DNA of 64,000 nt from UBA2979 sp963694535 (lineage in GTDB: Bacteria; Chloroflexota; Dehalococcoidia; UBA2979), in assembly GCA_963694535.1 (NCBI GenBank), contig CAVODE010000001.1, forward strand, positions 1 through 64,000, written 5' to 3'. Shown piece after piece: positions 37,097 to 48,000 of this stretch. The notes under the pieces are model-generated. The model did no database searches. It saw only the letters and a program-made list of their open reading frames with translations, and was not told the origin of the DNA. A program made the position numbers and the translations under genes. Numbering within the stretch: the first letter of the stretch is position 1; the number at the start of each line of letters is the position of its first letter.

Positions 37097-38233
37097 TTGT
37101 ATTGGGTGATCCGCTAGTATGGCTACAGATTTTTCCGTGTGTTGAACTTGGCCTTTGCGCTTGAGTTCAGTAGCCTCATCATATTGATCGACGTTCTCCA
37201 CAAGCGCATTGAGTAGGTCTACCAAATATTCCGTGTCACGGAAACTTACGGTTTCGGGCACGATTTTTTGATTTGGACCCGCGTTGTGCCAAGCTCCAAG
37301 TGAAACACAAAGTGCTCCAGTATCGAGTCCTAATCGAAAGAATGCAGTTGCCTCAGTACTTCCGGCATCCATCAGAAGGCGTTGGTATCTAAAATTTGTT
37401 TTTTGTGAGAGATTCGAAGCAATATGCTCCATCCAAGTTGTGACTTTAGGGGTAAATATGGATCCGGCATCACCCACTCTTATAATAGGACCACCACCTT
37501 GAATTGCTCTGCCGCCTGCTCCAGAAGATGTTTCAATAGCAATAACTATGGCGTCAGCCGGTAAAAGTGAGCTTTTAGTTGCGGCGCTAGCCCCCATGAG
37601 GCCGATCTCCTCGGCTCGAGTGAAAAGTCCAGTAAAACTGTAGGGAGATGATGTTTCAGAGAGTTTTTTTAGTGTTTGTAAGATACTCACGACACCTATG
37701 AGATCGTCACATTGGCGGGCCAGTATCTTAGGGTCAGAGCCATTCGAAATTTCAAAAGCGGTGACGTCCCAGAGAAGCAAATCCCCAACCTCGAGTTGAA
37801 CTCCAGGTTCAGACAGAACAGTTGCGCCCTGTATTCTTTGCCGAGGGGACGTGCCCTCGGTCATAATCTCTTGGATCTGTGCCTTACCTATTGCTGCAAT
37901 TGAGACATCCTGTGAGGCAATTCGATACACGCATAAGTATTCAGATTTGCCGTATTCAGCTGACAATCCGCCTCGAAACTCACAGATTGCGTGATTGTTG
38001 TTTACTTCCGTTACGATGAATCCTGGATGGTCTGTGTGGGCGGTAATAAATAGCGGTCTTCGCCCGACAGATGGTGATTCATCTCCGGAATAGGTGATGT
38101 AGCTGTTCCCGGCAGAATCCTGCTGAAATTTCAAATTATGCCGTGCGGCGAACTGAGCCAAGGCACTGTGAATTGCGTGTTCTTTCAGCGCAATTGTCGG
38201 TATGGTCAGAATATCTTCAAGTAGTTGTTTCAT
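37088..38233 (-). CDS. M42/M28-type metallo-aminopeptidase
   Basis: 381 residues resembling the M42 (glutamyl aminopeptidase/FrvX) family. Metal ligands seen: H in FITAHTDHPGF, D in ARQCDDLIGV, E-E in TRAEEIGLMGA (catalytic plus ligand), an acidic residue in IAIETSSGAGG, and a late histidine in SLGAWHNAGPNQ. No signal peptide; a cytosolic peptidase trimming oligopeptides is likely. It ends convergently with the LLM gene (9-bp overlap) and shares no obvious operon partner. Confidence 0.8.
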   Translation of the reverse strand: MKQLLEDILTIPTIALKEHAIHSALAQFAARHNLKFQQDSAGNSYITYSGDESPSVGRRPLFITAHTDHPGFIVTEVNNNHAICEFRGGLSAEYGKSEYLCVYRIASQDVSIAAIGKAQIQEIMTEGTSPRQRIQGATVLSEPGVQLEVGDLLLWDVTAFEISNGSDPKILARQCDDLIGVVSILQTLKKLSETSSPYSFTGLFTRAEEIGLMGASAATKSSLLPADAIVIAIETSSGAGGRAIQGGGPIIRVGDAGSIFTPKVTTWMEHIASNLSQKTNFRYQRLLMDAGSTEATAFFRLGLDTGALCVSLGAWHNAGPNQKIVPETVSFRDTEYLVDLLNALVENVDQYDEATELKRKGQVQHTEKSVAILADHPIQLE

Positions 38234-38356
38234 TGTTATTGATCCCAGTATGACTGCATAGAGATTAATTCTAGGCTAGCCTATCTATTACATGGGTTTT
38301 GATAAGAAGTATCTGTGTTTTCAATATATCCAGTTGCGTAATAGGGAAGAGATTTC

Positions 38357-39718
38357 ATGGTTAAAGTTTCAATATCGGGCGATGAGACTGAGAGGGCTAG
38401 TTTGTACAATTGGCCCACTGCCAGCAGACCTGCCCCAGTTTCACGTAAGGTGCGACGTAAGCATCGAAGAGTCAATTCACACCCTCTAACTCCGATCACG
38501 CTCGAGCTTACTGGATTTGAATCGGGTGGTCGAGCCGTTGGTCGAGCAGAAGATGGGCGAGTTGTTTTTGTTGAATTCGGCATACCTGGTGAACGAGTAG
38601 TTGCCGAAATTACTGACGAATACCCGAATTATATAGAGGCCACAGCAGTGATGGTTATAGATTCCTCTTCTGACCGTATAACCGCACGTTGCGAGTACTT
38701 TGGTCGATGTGGCGGTTGTCAGCTACAACATATTCAATACGACCGACAATTGGAGCTAAAAACCGAAGTTGTTCGGGATGCGCTCCGTCGGGTGGCTCAC
38801 TTGGAGCAATCTGTGATTGATGACTGTGTAAGAGACATGTGGGGCATGGATGATCCGTGGGAATATAGAAATCACATGCGATTTACTGTGAGAAGAAGCG
38901 GTGACGTAGGCCAGATGCAGAGAGGTACGCATCGGTTTTTTCGAATAAATGAATGTAAGATTGCCCTCCCTGATGTAAATGAGATTCTGGCACTGTCACA
39001 GGAACGCACAAAAAACACTCACCAGCTTGCTGTTCGAGTTGGTCAAGCTACTGGCGATCGGTTAATTCAGCCAGAACTTCAGTGGAGACCTGGCAGAAGG
39101 AGCGGACGCCCTAATAGTGGTCAGGATTACTACAACGAAGTGCTGACAGTACCGGTTTCCGAATCAATAGATACCACTGGCAAAATTGAAGGAAAATACA
39201 GAGTTTCAGGACCTGCTTTTTTTCAAGTGAATACCTTGCAAGCTGAACGCTTAGCTGGATTGGTGATAGAACGCACACTCGAAATCGCCCCAAAAATGGT
39301 AATAGATGCTTATTCGGGGGTAGGTACTTTTTCGGTATTACTGGCTCCACTAGTCGACGAAATGATCGCGATCGAAGAGTCCAAAGGGGCAAACTCAGAT
39401 GCACGGTTTAATCTACAAGCTAATCAGAACGTCAAGCGAGTGACCGCAAAAGTTGAAGACGCGCTAGAAGAACTTGAAACAGCACCCGACGTAATTATCA
39501 TTGATCCACCTCGTGCAGGAATTTTACCAAGTGTGATTGACGCAATTATTCAGTCGAAAGTCTCTAGGGTTATATATGTGTCCTGTGATCCACAAACACT
39601 CGCAAGAGATTTGAAAATTTTTACGGATGCGGGATTTCGTATAAACGAGATTCAACCTATTGATATGTTTCCGCAAACCCAGCATATAGAATGCGTAACC
39701 ACACTTACTCGAGGCTAG
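38357..39718 (+). CDS. rlmD: 23S rRNA (uracil-5-)-methyltransferase, RlmD/TrmA family
   Basis: SAM-dependent RNA m5U methyltransferase with Fe-S cluster, 453 residues. A ~45-residue basic N-terminal extension precedes a TRAM RNA-binding domain (ITLELTGFESGGRAVG, FVEFGIPGERV). Cluster cysteines are C112, C118, C121 (RCEYFGRCGGCQLQ) and C200. SAM motif is DAYSGVGTFSVLLA (318-331). The catalytic nucleophile is C410 in YVSCDPQTLARDL. Retention of all four Fe-S cysteines favours RlmD-like activity over TrmA, which lacks the cluster; exact target is not provable. Maf starts 3 bp after its stop. Confidence 0.85.
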   Translation: MVKVSISGDETERASLYNWPTASRPAPVSRKVRRKHRRVNSHPLTPITLELTGFESGGRAVGRAEDGRVVFVEFGIPGERVVAEITDEYPNYIEATAVMVIDSSSDRITARCEYFGRCGGCQLQHIQYDRQLELKTEVVRDALRRVAHLEQSVIDDCVRDMWGMDDPWEYRNHMRFTVRRSGDVGQMQRGTHRFFRINECKIALPDVNEILALSQERTKNTHQLAVRVGQATGDRLIQPELQWRPGRRSGRPNSGQDYYNEVLTVPVSESIDTTGKIEGKYRVSGPAFFQVNTLQAERLAGLVIERTLEIAPKMVIDAYSGVGTFSVLLAPLVDEMIAIEESKGANSDARFNLQANQNVKRVTAKVEDALEELETAPDVIIIDPPRAGILPSVIDAIIQSKVSRVIYVSCDPQTLARDLKIFTDAGFRINEIQPIDMFPQTQHIECVTTLTRG

Positions 39719-39720
39719 GG

Positions 39721-40407
39721 ATGAGTCAGGTAATTTTGGCGTCATCGTCACCCCGACGAAAAGAATTACTGGGTACGATTATTACAGAATTTGCGAGTTT
39801 CTCACCCGATGTAGATGAGAGCACAGATGACTCAACTTCTCCATACGACGTGTCGGGATTACTGGCTGTCAGGAAAGCACGCACGGCAGTGACGGCTCAT
39901 ATTCCATTTGATTATTTGATTGCTTCAGACACGGTTGTGATTTCTGAAGGAGAGATTTTGGGCAAACCACATGACAGACTTCACGCCCAAGAAATGCTGA
40001 TGCAATTGAGAGATAAGACTCACGAAGTCAGCACTTCGGTGGCTGTCGTTTCAGTTGAATTGGGGACGAGTAAATTAGTAATAAGTCTTGTAAATAACCT
40101 TTCAAGAGTTACGATGCGACCTTATTCTGCGGCAGAGATAGCTAGTTTTTTAGATCGTGGCGAAGCTGACGACAAAGCCGGTGCTTATGCAATTCAAGAC
40201 TTGGAGTTCCATCCCGTAAGTAAGTGCGAGGGATGTATATGTGCAGTCATGGGATTACCCGTTCAAGATGTAGTTTTACAACTTACGTTGGTGGGTTTGG
40301 ATCGAGCATCTATTTTGGCGCCTACTAGGATTTACGATCGCTGTAAAAGTTGTTTGCGAGGCAACTTTACTATAGAGCCTAGTAATTTGGATGACATCTC
40401 TTTCTGA
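39721..40407 (+). CDS. maf: Maf-family nucleoside triphosphate pyrophosphatase with C-terminal extension
   Basis: 228 residues. Maf hydrolyses non-canonical or aberrant (d)NTPs. Signature ILASSSPRRKELLG at residues 5-18; acidic SPDVDES; SDTVVISEGEILGKPHD with the catalytic Asp; DKAGAYAIQDLE. The last ~30 residues, including a C-x2-C pair (YDRCKSCLRGNF), extend past the usual ~195-residue domain. ATG at 39721 is chosen because it fits the family start and follows the rlmD stop directly; upstream in-frame codons overlap rlmD. The pair is probably translated together. Confidence 0.85.
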   Translation: MSQVILASSSPRRKELLGTIITEFASFSPDVDESTDDSTSPYDVSGLLAVRKARTAVTAHIPFDYLIASDTVVISEGEILGKPHDRLHAQEMLMQLRDKTHEVSTSVAVVSVELGTSKLVISLVNNLSRVTMRPYSAAEIASFLDRGEADDKAGAYAIQDLEFHPVSKCEGCICAVMGLPVQDVVLQLTLVGLDRASILAPTRIYDRCKSCLRGNFTIEPSNLDDISF

Positions 40408-40640
40408 GCTCGTAATGCTCCGTATTTGGAGAGTTATTTCTTCTTATGAAATTCTCAACCTCTTAAGCAATTTTTACCTCATGATGGAGATAGTACAAAA
40501 ATTTACGATGTAAGCACGAACAGAGATTTAATAGTTTACTTTGAGGCACCTGGCGTCGTTCAAAATATATTGTTTTTGTTCCGAAAAGTGTGATTAGGTT
40601 GAATGAGTGGAAACAGGATTATGAATGGAGCTCAGACGCG
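40408..40640. other. Intergenic region before the ABC exporter operon
   Basis: 233 bp, no gene. Just after maf a short hairpin CTCC-GTATTT-GGAG (40418-40431) followed by a T-rich run is a weak terminator candidate. Further on, TTGAGG (40541-40546) and TATATT (40566-40571) with 19 bp between could form a promoter for the exporter genes. Both are low-confidence. Confidence 0.3.
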
Positions 40641-41345
40641 ATGACTTCTAAAAATATGCCGATAATTGAGGTGGAAAACTTAGTCAAGACTTATGACACC
40701 GGCGTAGTTAGTGTCAAAGCTTTGCGCAATGTATCCGTGTCTGTGGAGCGTGGTGAGATGGTTTCGGTAATGGGACCATCTGGATGTGGAAAAACTACTT
40801 TACTAAATTGTCTCTCAGGTATAGATGATGTCACGGATGGCATTATCTGGATTGAGGGTACTGATATTAATTCGCTCAGCGATGATGATAAAACCATATA
40901 TCGCGCTCAGCGGATGGGATTTATTTTTCAATTCTATAATTTGCTTCCAGTGTTGTCCGCCCAAGAGAACGTAGAGCTACCTCTTTTGGTGTCTGGTGAG
41001 TCTCCAAAGGACGCTCGTGAAAGAGCTATGGACGCATTGGATAGGGTGAATTTATTGGATTGGTCTAGCCATAAGCCATCTGAACTGTCAGGGGGGCAGC
41101 GTCAGCGAGTGACCATCGCACGTGCCTTGGTGAATAACCCAGCAATTGTTTGGGCAGATGAGCCAACTGGTGACCTGGATTCAAAGACAGCTTCAGACAT
41201 TATGGATCTTATGCAGGAGTTGAATAGAGAACAGCAACAGACGTTTGTGATTGTCACTCATGATAGGTCGGTAGCCCTCCGTTGCAACCGGACAATACAT
41301 ATGAATGATGGTGAGATAGAGCGAGAGGAAATTCATAGCAGTTGA
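40641..41345 (+). CDS. ABC transporter ATPase, MacB/LolD type
   Basis: Cytosolic ATPase subunit, 234 residues. Walker A GPSGCGKT at 45-52, Q-loop QFYNLLPVLSAQENV, signature LSGGQRQRV, Walker B IVWADEPTGDLD, H-loop VIVTHDRS. The YNLLPVLSAQENVELPL Q-loop region is characteristic of the LolD/MacB (type VII) group, which works mechanically with FtsX-like permeases. ATG at 40641 is chosen; an in-frame GTG at 40590 would add a 17-residue leader without family similarity. The permease follows after 41 bp. Confidence 0.9.
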   Translation: MTSKNMPIIEVENLVKTYDTGVVSVKALRNVSVSVERGEMVSVMGPSGCGKTTLLNCLSGIDDVTDGIIWIEGTDINSLSDDDKTIYRAQRMGFIFQFYNLLPVLSAQENVELPLLVSGESPKDARERAMDALDRVNLLDWSSHKPSELSGGQRQRVTIARALVNNPAIVWADEPTGDLDSKTASDIMDLMQELNREQQQTFVIVTHDRSVALRCNRTIHMNDGEIEREEIHSS

Positions 41346-41386
41346 ATAAAACTTAGCTACGACGATCAATTGCACTGGAGCGCTTT

Positions 41387-44300
41387 ATGGAATCAATTTT
41401 CGGAATTTCTCTTGACACATACTTGGTAGCGGTAGGCACTATGGCCGTGCTGATTGTGCTGATTCTTTTATACATTGCCATACGAAATCCCTTACTCGTG
41501 AGGCTCGGTGCACGAAACTTTGCGAGGAGAAAATCCCAAACGGTATTGATTGTGATCGGTTTAATGTTGTCGACGCTGATCATTAGTGCGGCGCTTGTAA
41601 CAGGTGACACAGTAGGGCAGTCCATCACGAACCGAATATATACGTCACTCGGAAGCATTGATATTATTATCGATCCTGACGAGGAAAAGAGCGAAGGCAT
41701 ACGCTCAATTAAAGCTTCTGATATCTCCGCTATACGTGAGAGCTTCCGAGATGATGAAAGAATTGACGGGATAGCTGCACTGCTGCAAATAGATGTGCCT
41801 GCTGCAAATCAGCAGGCACGATTATCTGACCCAAGGGCCTATTTAATAGGTGTGATACCGGACGAAATTAGAAATTTCAAGCAATTGGAACTTTTGGATG
41901 GTGAGCTGCTTGACCCTGAAATACTTAATTCAGGTGGTGTTGTGGTGTCTGAAAGGCTAGCTGAATCTATTAATTTAAACTCAGGCGATTTGGTGACACT
42001 GTTCGTTGAGAATAATCCATACGAGTTTTCAGTAGCAGCAATTGTGAAAGATAACGGGCTCACAGCAAAGGACCAAGCGGGACCAGGATCCAAGCCAGGT
42101 GGCGGCGTAATGATGTTGCTAGATGATGCTCTCACTTTGTCGCGTTGGGAAGGTCCAAATATCTTGGGGATATCAGTAGCAGGAGGTGTCCGCAACGATT
42201 TGGATCTTGTTGACACTGTTAGTGGAGAAGTCGAGGAGCTCATAGGATCATCTAATCTGTCCGTCGAGGTAGTTGAGAACAAGAAGGATTTGGTTGCTAT
42301 TGGCTCACTTGTAGGGTCTGTTTTTGTGTCATTCTTTATTATTTTTGGACTTTTCTCGATTGCAGCCGGATTAATGCTGATCTTCCTAACCTTTGTCATG
42401 CTCGCTGCCGAGAGGCGGTCAGAGATGGGTATGGCTCGAGCGGTTGGTATGAAACGCCTTCATCTAACGCAGGCGTTTATCGCTGAAGGCATGCTGTACA
42501 ACGTGGGCTCTGCACTGGTGGGGGCAGCTCTTGGTGTTCTGGTAGCATGGCTGATGATTACGTTGCTCGGATTCATTTTTGCAAGTTTTGGGACAGAAAT
42601 CGTACTGAATGTGAATCCTAGAGCACTTGCGCTTGCCTATTTAGTAGGCATTGTTTTGACGTTTGTGACTGTTGCATTTTCCTCTTGGCGCGCAGCGAAT
42701 TTGAATATCGTGCGATCTATCCGTGATATTCCGGAGCCTGATCTATTGCAGAGCAATCTTGGAGGTATTCGTGAGCTCTTTAGAAGTACGTGGTCTGTAG
42801 CTTGGACAGTAATTTGGTCAGTAATTGGTTTCGCGTTAACGATTGCCTTGGTGGGTTTTGTGATACCTGCAGTGCAGGTTTTCTCTATTTTCGGTGGTCA
42901 AATTGGTGCGGCAATTGGGGTGACTATTGGCCTCTCAGCCGTAATTCTCATCGTTTATTTTATTAGGAAACTGTTCAATTACGCACATCAAAAACTTTCA
43001 CTCGTGCGGCTTATATCTAGACCGGTAAACAAATTGAATATCTGGTCTAATGCGCATCGATCTGGTGCTGGATGGGCCGTTTGGATGATTATTTTCGGAT
43101 CACTTGGTGTGTACCTAGGTGGTTGGGGTGATAACGCAGCCATTCCATCATGGATAGGACCACAGTTGTGGTCATACTCAGGAGGGACCACTTTAATAAT
43201 ATTTTCACTTGGTATTCTCGCTGTTTATTTTGGGGCACCACCGCGACTTTCTTTCACTTCGGTTGGTTTGATAGTTGTATGGCTGTGGTTACTGCCACTT
43301 CCTTTTAGTGTTCTGCCAGGTTTTCCTGCGACTGCCAACGGCTGGACTGACCCGATACAGGGAGTTTTCTCATTATTTGGTCTTGGTCACGAACCAATCG
43401 CAGGTAATTTTGAAATGTTTTTTGTGTCCGGAGTTGCTGTAACGGCAGCATCAATTTTCGTCGTAGTCTATAACGCTACCCTTTTACTAGCCCCTCTCAA
43501 TCTTGCAAGAAATGTGTTTAAAGGAGTGATGCCAGCCGTTCGGACCGCTATAGCTTATCCGTTGGCTAGCCGTTTCCGAACAGCTATGACTTTGGCAATG
43601 TTTACGTTGGTGGTGTTCGGCTTAGTAGTCCTGTCAATTTTGAATCATAATTTCAGTCAGGTGTTTGCGGGTGAGGAAGCTCAGGCAGGATTTGATATAG
43701 CGATTGAAGGAAATCCGTCGAATCGGATTAAAAATATTGATCTAGCTTTAGTGAACTCTGAATTTATGGATAAGAAACTACTAGGAGAAGATATTTCAAG
43801 TATATCGTCTCTACGATCTGCTACCGGTCTTTTGACTGGTAGCGATGGAACAGACACGCGTGACGGATTGTACAGTATCCAGGGTATGGACCAGAGTTTC
43901 ATCTCGACGAACGAGCTTAAATTGCTGACTCGGGCAAGTGATTATGAGTCTGATGAAGCCGTATTTGTGGCGCTAGCTGCCTCAAGTCGCTATGCGATTA
44001 TTGATGAATCTCGTCTTAAGGATGGATCCAACGCATTTGGTGAGCCTACGAGTGAAAATTCTTTTAGAATCGAGCGCACACTGTCGGATATTGACGCTTC
44101 TGGCTGGGAGGCAATCACGGTAGCGGTTATGGATCCATTCACCGGATTGGAACAAGAATTTGAGATTATTGGCATTATATCTAATACATCTACGCAGGTT
44201 AGGCGTGAGTGGAGCGCATTATTTATTTCAGAGCAATCAGTAGATGATGTGTTCAGTGGAGGATATAAGGACATGTTTTATGTGGTAGCCACGGAGGACA

Positions 44301-44818
44301 CTGATGTCATTGAGCTCGCGAATGCTATAGAGAGCGGACTCCTGGAACAAGGCGTGCAGGCAGTGTCCATACGAAAAGAAGTCGAGGATTCAGCAAGTCA
44401 GAACGCTGCCTTTTCAGCCTTATTCGAAGGATTCACTGCGCTTGGATTAATAGTGGGAATAGCAGCACTCGGGGTTATTTCTTTCCGTACCGTCGCCGAA
44501 CGGAGGCAGCAGATAGGTATGCTTCGGGCGATTGGCTACAGATCTCGACTAATTGGCTTGTCATTTTTTCTTGAGTCTTCATTCATCGCCATAACGGGTA
44601 TTTTATTGGGCCTAGGTCTCGGGTACGCGATTTCGTACAATATTTTAACTTCGCCCGAATTTGCAGCAGCAGGTTTAGAGAGTAATTTTGATGTGCCTTG
44701 GCTGCGAATATTAGTGTTTATTGGGGCTGCTTATTTGGCCAGTTCGCTTATGACATTAATTCCAGCCCGTGCCGCATCAAAAGTTCCCGTAGCTGAGGCT
44801 TTGCGCTATAGCGGGTAG
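41387..44818 (+). CDS. ABC transporter permease with two FtsX-like domains (MacB/type VII-like)
   Basis: 1143 residues, large for the family. An N-terminal TM (about 11-33) and a second TM after a cytoplasmic loop (near 55-70) are followed by an extracytoplasmic MacB_PCD-like domain, then FtsX core 1 (TM block about 300-430, with FLTFVMLAAERRSEMGMARAVGM). An insert of about six TM helices (475-760) is followed by a second extracytoplasmic domain (about 770-1010) and FtsX core 2 (AALGVISFRTVAERRQQIGMLRAIGY). This duplicated layout is known in Gram-positive lipoprotein- or peptide-export systems. It is paired with the ATPase 41 bp upstream. Confidence 0.85.
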   Translation: MESIFGISLDTYLVAVGTMAVLIVLILLYIAIRNPLLVRLGARNFARRKSQTVLIVIGLMLSTLIISAALVTGDTVGQSITNRIYTSLGSIDIIIDPDEEKSEGIRSIKASDISAIRESFRDDERIDGIAALLQIDVPAANQQARLSDPRAYLIGVIPDEIRNFKQLELLDGELLDPEILNSGGVVVSERLAESINLNSGDLVTLFVENNPYEFSVAAIVKDNGLTAKDQAGPGSKPGGGVMMLLDDALTLSRWEGPNILGISVAGGVRNDLDLVDTVSGEVEELIGSSNLSVEVVENKKDLVAIGSLVGSVFVSFFIIFGLFSIAAGLMLIFLTFVMLAAERRSEMGMARAVGMKRLHLTQAFIAEGMLYNVGSALVGAALGVLVAWLMITLLGFIFASFGTEIVLNVNPRALALAYLVGIVLTFVTVAFSSWRAANLNIVRSIRDIPEPDLLQSNLGGIRELFRSTWSVAWTVIWSVIGFALTIALVGFVIPAVQVFSIFGGQIGAAIGVTIGLSAVILIVYFIRKLFNYAHQKLSLVRLISRPVNKLNIWSNAHRSGAGWAVWMIIFGSLGVYLGGWGDNAAIPSWIGPQLWSYSGGTTLIIFSLGILAVYFGAPPRLSFTSVGLIVVWLWLLPLPFSVLPGFPATANGWTDPIQGVFSLFGLGHEPIAGNFEMFFVSGVAVTAASIFVVVYNATLLLAPLNLARNVFKGVMPAVRTAIAYPLASRFRTAMTLAMFTLVVFGLVVLSILNHNFSQVFAGEEAQAGFDIAIEGNPSNRIKNIDLALVNSEFMDKKLLGEDISSISSLRSATGLLTGSDGTDTRDGLYSIQGMDQSFISTNELKLLTRASDYESDEAVFVALAASSRYAIIDESRLKDGSNAFGEPTSENSFRIERTLSDIDASGWEAITVAVMDPFTGLEQEFEIIGIISNTSTQVRREWSALFISEQSVDDVFSGGYKDMFYVVATEDTDVIELANAIESGLLEQGVQAVSIRKEVEDSASQNAAFSALFEGFTALGLIVGIAALGVISFRTVAERRQQIGMLRAIGYRSRLIGLSFFLESSFIAITGILLGLGLGYAISYNILTSPEFAAAGLESNFDVPWLRILVFIGAAYLASSLMTLIPARAASKVPVAEALRYSG

Positions 44819-44823
44819 CGGAC

Positions 44824-44878
44824 GGGACGGAGCTATTGTTGATTATGGGCCAGTAAGGGTATAATCATTCTCCGTTCC
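44824..44878 (+). promoter_or_regulatory. Promoter and inverted repeat upstream of gltB
   Basis: In the 249-bp gap between the permease and gltB. A perfect -10 hexamer TATAAT (44860-44865) has weak -35 candidates TTGTTG (44836-44841, spacing 18) or TTGATT (44839-44844, spacing 15). It lies in the loop of an inverted repeat with arms GGGACGGAG (44824-44832) and CTCCGTTCC (44870-44878). The remaining leader (about 190 bases) shows no recognised riboswitch; a small TGTC-GAAAA-GACA hairpin near 44958-44970 is the only other structure seen. Confidence 0.4.
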
Positions 44879-45067
44879 AGCTAAGTAGAGTTTTGAGAGT
44901 TGGCTCGGCGAAGTGTAAATATATTTCTTATAAGTCTTCTTGAACTAGGCTTTAGGATGTCGAAAAGACACTGAATTACAACAGGATCTTCCTGACATGG
45001 TTTGGTTTGGCGTAATCATTTGCTTTTCAATAAATCGTTTTGAGCTAGTTGGTATGGGGACCATGTA

Positions 45068-48000
45068 ATGACGAATGTGAAATTTCCGGCGCAGCAAGGA
45101 CTATATTGCCCAGATTTTGAGCATGATTCCTGCGGTGTGGGCTTTCTGGCTCATTTGAAAGGTGTTCGGTCCCATAAATTAGTGCAGGACGGGCTTCTAG
45201 CACTCCGAAACTTGAATCATCGAGGTGCCTGTGGCTGTGAAGAAAACACAGGTGATGGTGCAGGAATATTACTACAGATTCCTGATAAATTTTTTAGAGC
45301 GATTTGCGCAGATGTAGATATCACTTTACCTGTTGAAGGCAAATATGGCGTAGGAGTGCTATTTGCTCCCACTGATCCAACTCAACTAGCGTCAATTAAA
45401 GAAATAACCAATAAATTAGTCGAATCTGAAGGTCTTGAAGTGATTGGCTGGCGGGATGTTCCAGTTGATCCAGATTTGGCTGATATAGGAGATACCGCTC
45501 GTGCAGCCGAGCCAACCATACTGCATATATTTGTTGGCGATTCAGGCACGGTAGATCAAGATGCTTTTGAACGAAAACTGTATGTAGTTCGAAAACTTTT
45601 TGAGAAGGAAATTGATTCGCCACTTTACGATAAAGATCTTTGCTATTATCCGAGTTTTTCGTCCAGAACGATTGTTTATAAGGGGATGCTGACGCCTGAC
45701 CAATTGGGTGATTATTTTCCTGATTTAAATGATTCCAGAGTTGATAGTGCCTTGGCGATGGTGCATTCCCGATTTAGCACGAATACATTTCCCAGTTGGA
45801 AGCTTTCACATCCGTATAGAATGATTTCTCACAATGGAGAGATAAATACCGTAAGAGGTAATACCAATTGGATGAGGGCACGGGAAGCACTGTTTGAGTC
45901 ACCTCTTTTTGATGATATTGCAAAAATTATTCCAGTTATTGATGAGACTGGCAGCGATACTGCGGTCTTGGATAATGCCCTTGAACTACTTGTACAGGCA
46001 GGCTGGCCGCTTGCGCACGCAATGATGATGCTCATTCCGGAAGCGTGGAGTGGGCACGAGTCAATGCCACAAGAGAAAATTGATTTTTATCAGTACCACT
46101 CCACTGTTATGGAACCATGGGATGGCCCAGCCTCTGTTGCATTTACTGATGGCAAGACAATCGGAGCCGTTCTGGACAGGAATGGACTACGTCCCTCTCG
46201 TTACATTGTCACAAAGGATGACTTGGTACTTATGGCGTCTGAGGTGGGAGTTCTACCAATCGAACCGGACAGAATATTATTCAAGGGACGCTTAGAACCA
46301 GGAAAAATGTTTCTAGTCAGTCTTGAAGAACAACGGATCATAGATGATTCCGAACTCAAGCTTGGGTTAGCGGCATCAAGACCATATTCCGAATGGAATA
46401 ATGAACACCTACACGAACTTAAAGACATTCCAGAAGGTGCTCCAAAACCTATAATTGCCGACGACGACCTCCTGAGGCAGCAGTTGGCTTTTGGATACAG
46501 TATCGAAGACTTGAAATACATACTGGGCCCGATGATGTCGCGTGGCGAAGAATCTATTGGATCAATGGGTACTGACACACCTTTGGCTGTTTTGTCTGAC
46601 GAACATAATCTTCTCTATAACTACTTTCAGCAGTTATTCGCGCAAGTAACCAATCCGCCATTAGATGCGATTCGTGAGGAGATTGTTACAGCAGTGGATA
46701 CTGTACTGGGACCAGAAGGTAATTTGCTTGATCAAAATTTTCCTAATATTGATTTAGTGAAGTTGAAAAGCCCGATTATCGATAATACTGATATGTCTAA
46801 AATCATTGGATTACAGCTAGATCAGAGATTTGGTACCACAGTCCTGTCGATGCTTTTTGATGTAGAGGCTGGCGACGAGGGTATTGAAAGAGGGATGCAG
46901 CAATTATTTAGTGACGCGGATCGCGCTATTGAGTCAGGTTCGCGAATTCTGGTTTTGTCCGACCGTGGAATTGACGAGACACATGCGCCGATACCCGCAT
47001 TATTGGCAATCTCTGGACTTCATCATCACCTAGTTCGTGAAAAGAAACGTGCCAAGGTTGGTTTAGTGATTGAAACAGGTGAGGCTCGAGAAGTTCACCA
47101 CTTTGCTTTACTGATAGGCTTCGGCGCGAATGTAATTAACCCATATTTAGCTTTGGATTCTTTATCAAGATTAAAGCAGGATGGTTATATTCCAGCAGAG
47201 TTATCCACTCAGGAGGCTGAGGATTTTTACTTAAAATCGGTAAAAAAAGGCGTCGTGAAAGTGATGTCAAAGATGGGAATCTCGACGGTGCAGGCCTATC
47301 GTGGTGCTCAGATTTTTGAGGCGATTGGCCTTAATTCCGAACTTATAGATACGTATTTCACTAAAGTAGCTTCAAGAATTCAAGGCATAGGGCTCGTTGA
47401 AGTCGGGCGTGAAGCGCTTGGTCGTCATCAGCGCGGATTTCCGAATCGAGAAGGTGGTCCTACGGACTTGGATTGGGGTGGTATATACCAGTGGCGTCGA
47501 GACGGTGAACATCATCTATTTAACCCAGATACCGTTTTTAAGCTTCAACATGCTACACAAACTGGCAAGATGGAAATTTTCCGTGAATATACTGAAATGA
47601 TCGATGATCAAAGTAAAAAGATGGCCACGTTGCGAGGACTATTTGAGATTAAAGAGTCACTCACTCCTATCCATATTGATGAAGTCGAACCTGCAACTGA
47701 AATTTTCAAGCGCTTTAAAACGGGTGCGATGTCTTATGGTTCGATTAGCGCAGAGGCGCATGAAACCCTTGCGATCGCGATGAATCGACTCGGTGGTAAG
47801 AGTAATACTGGCGAAGGCGGAGAAGATCGTAGACGATTTACTCCCGATGCGAATGGCGATCTCAGGAGAAGTGCAATTAAGCAAGTTGCTTCAGGTAGAT
47901 TCGGTGTTACTAGCGAATATTTGGTAAATGCCGACGAGATTCAGATTAAAATGGCGCAAGGCGCTAAGCCTGGTGAGGGCGGTCAACTGCCTGGCCATAA

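Noticed and set aside
41387..44818. Fusion artefact in the 1143-residue permease
   Set aside because: Frame is continuous, both FtsX modules are intact, and duplicated FtsX permeases of this length are known partners of LolD/MacB-type ATPases.
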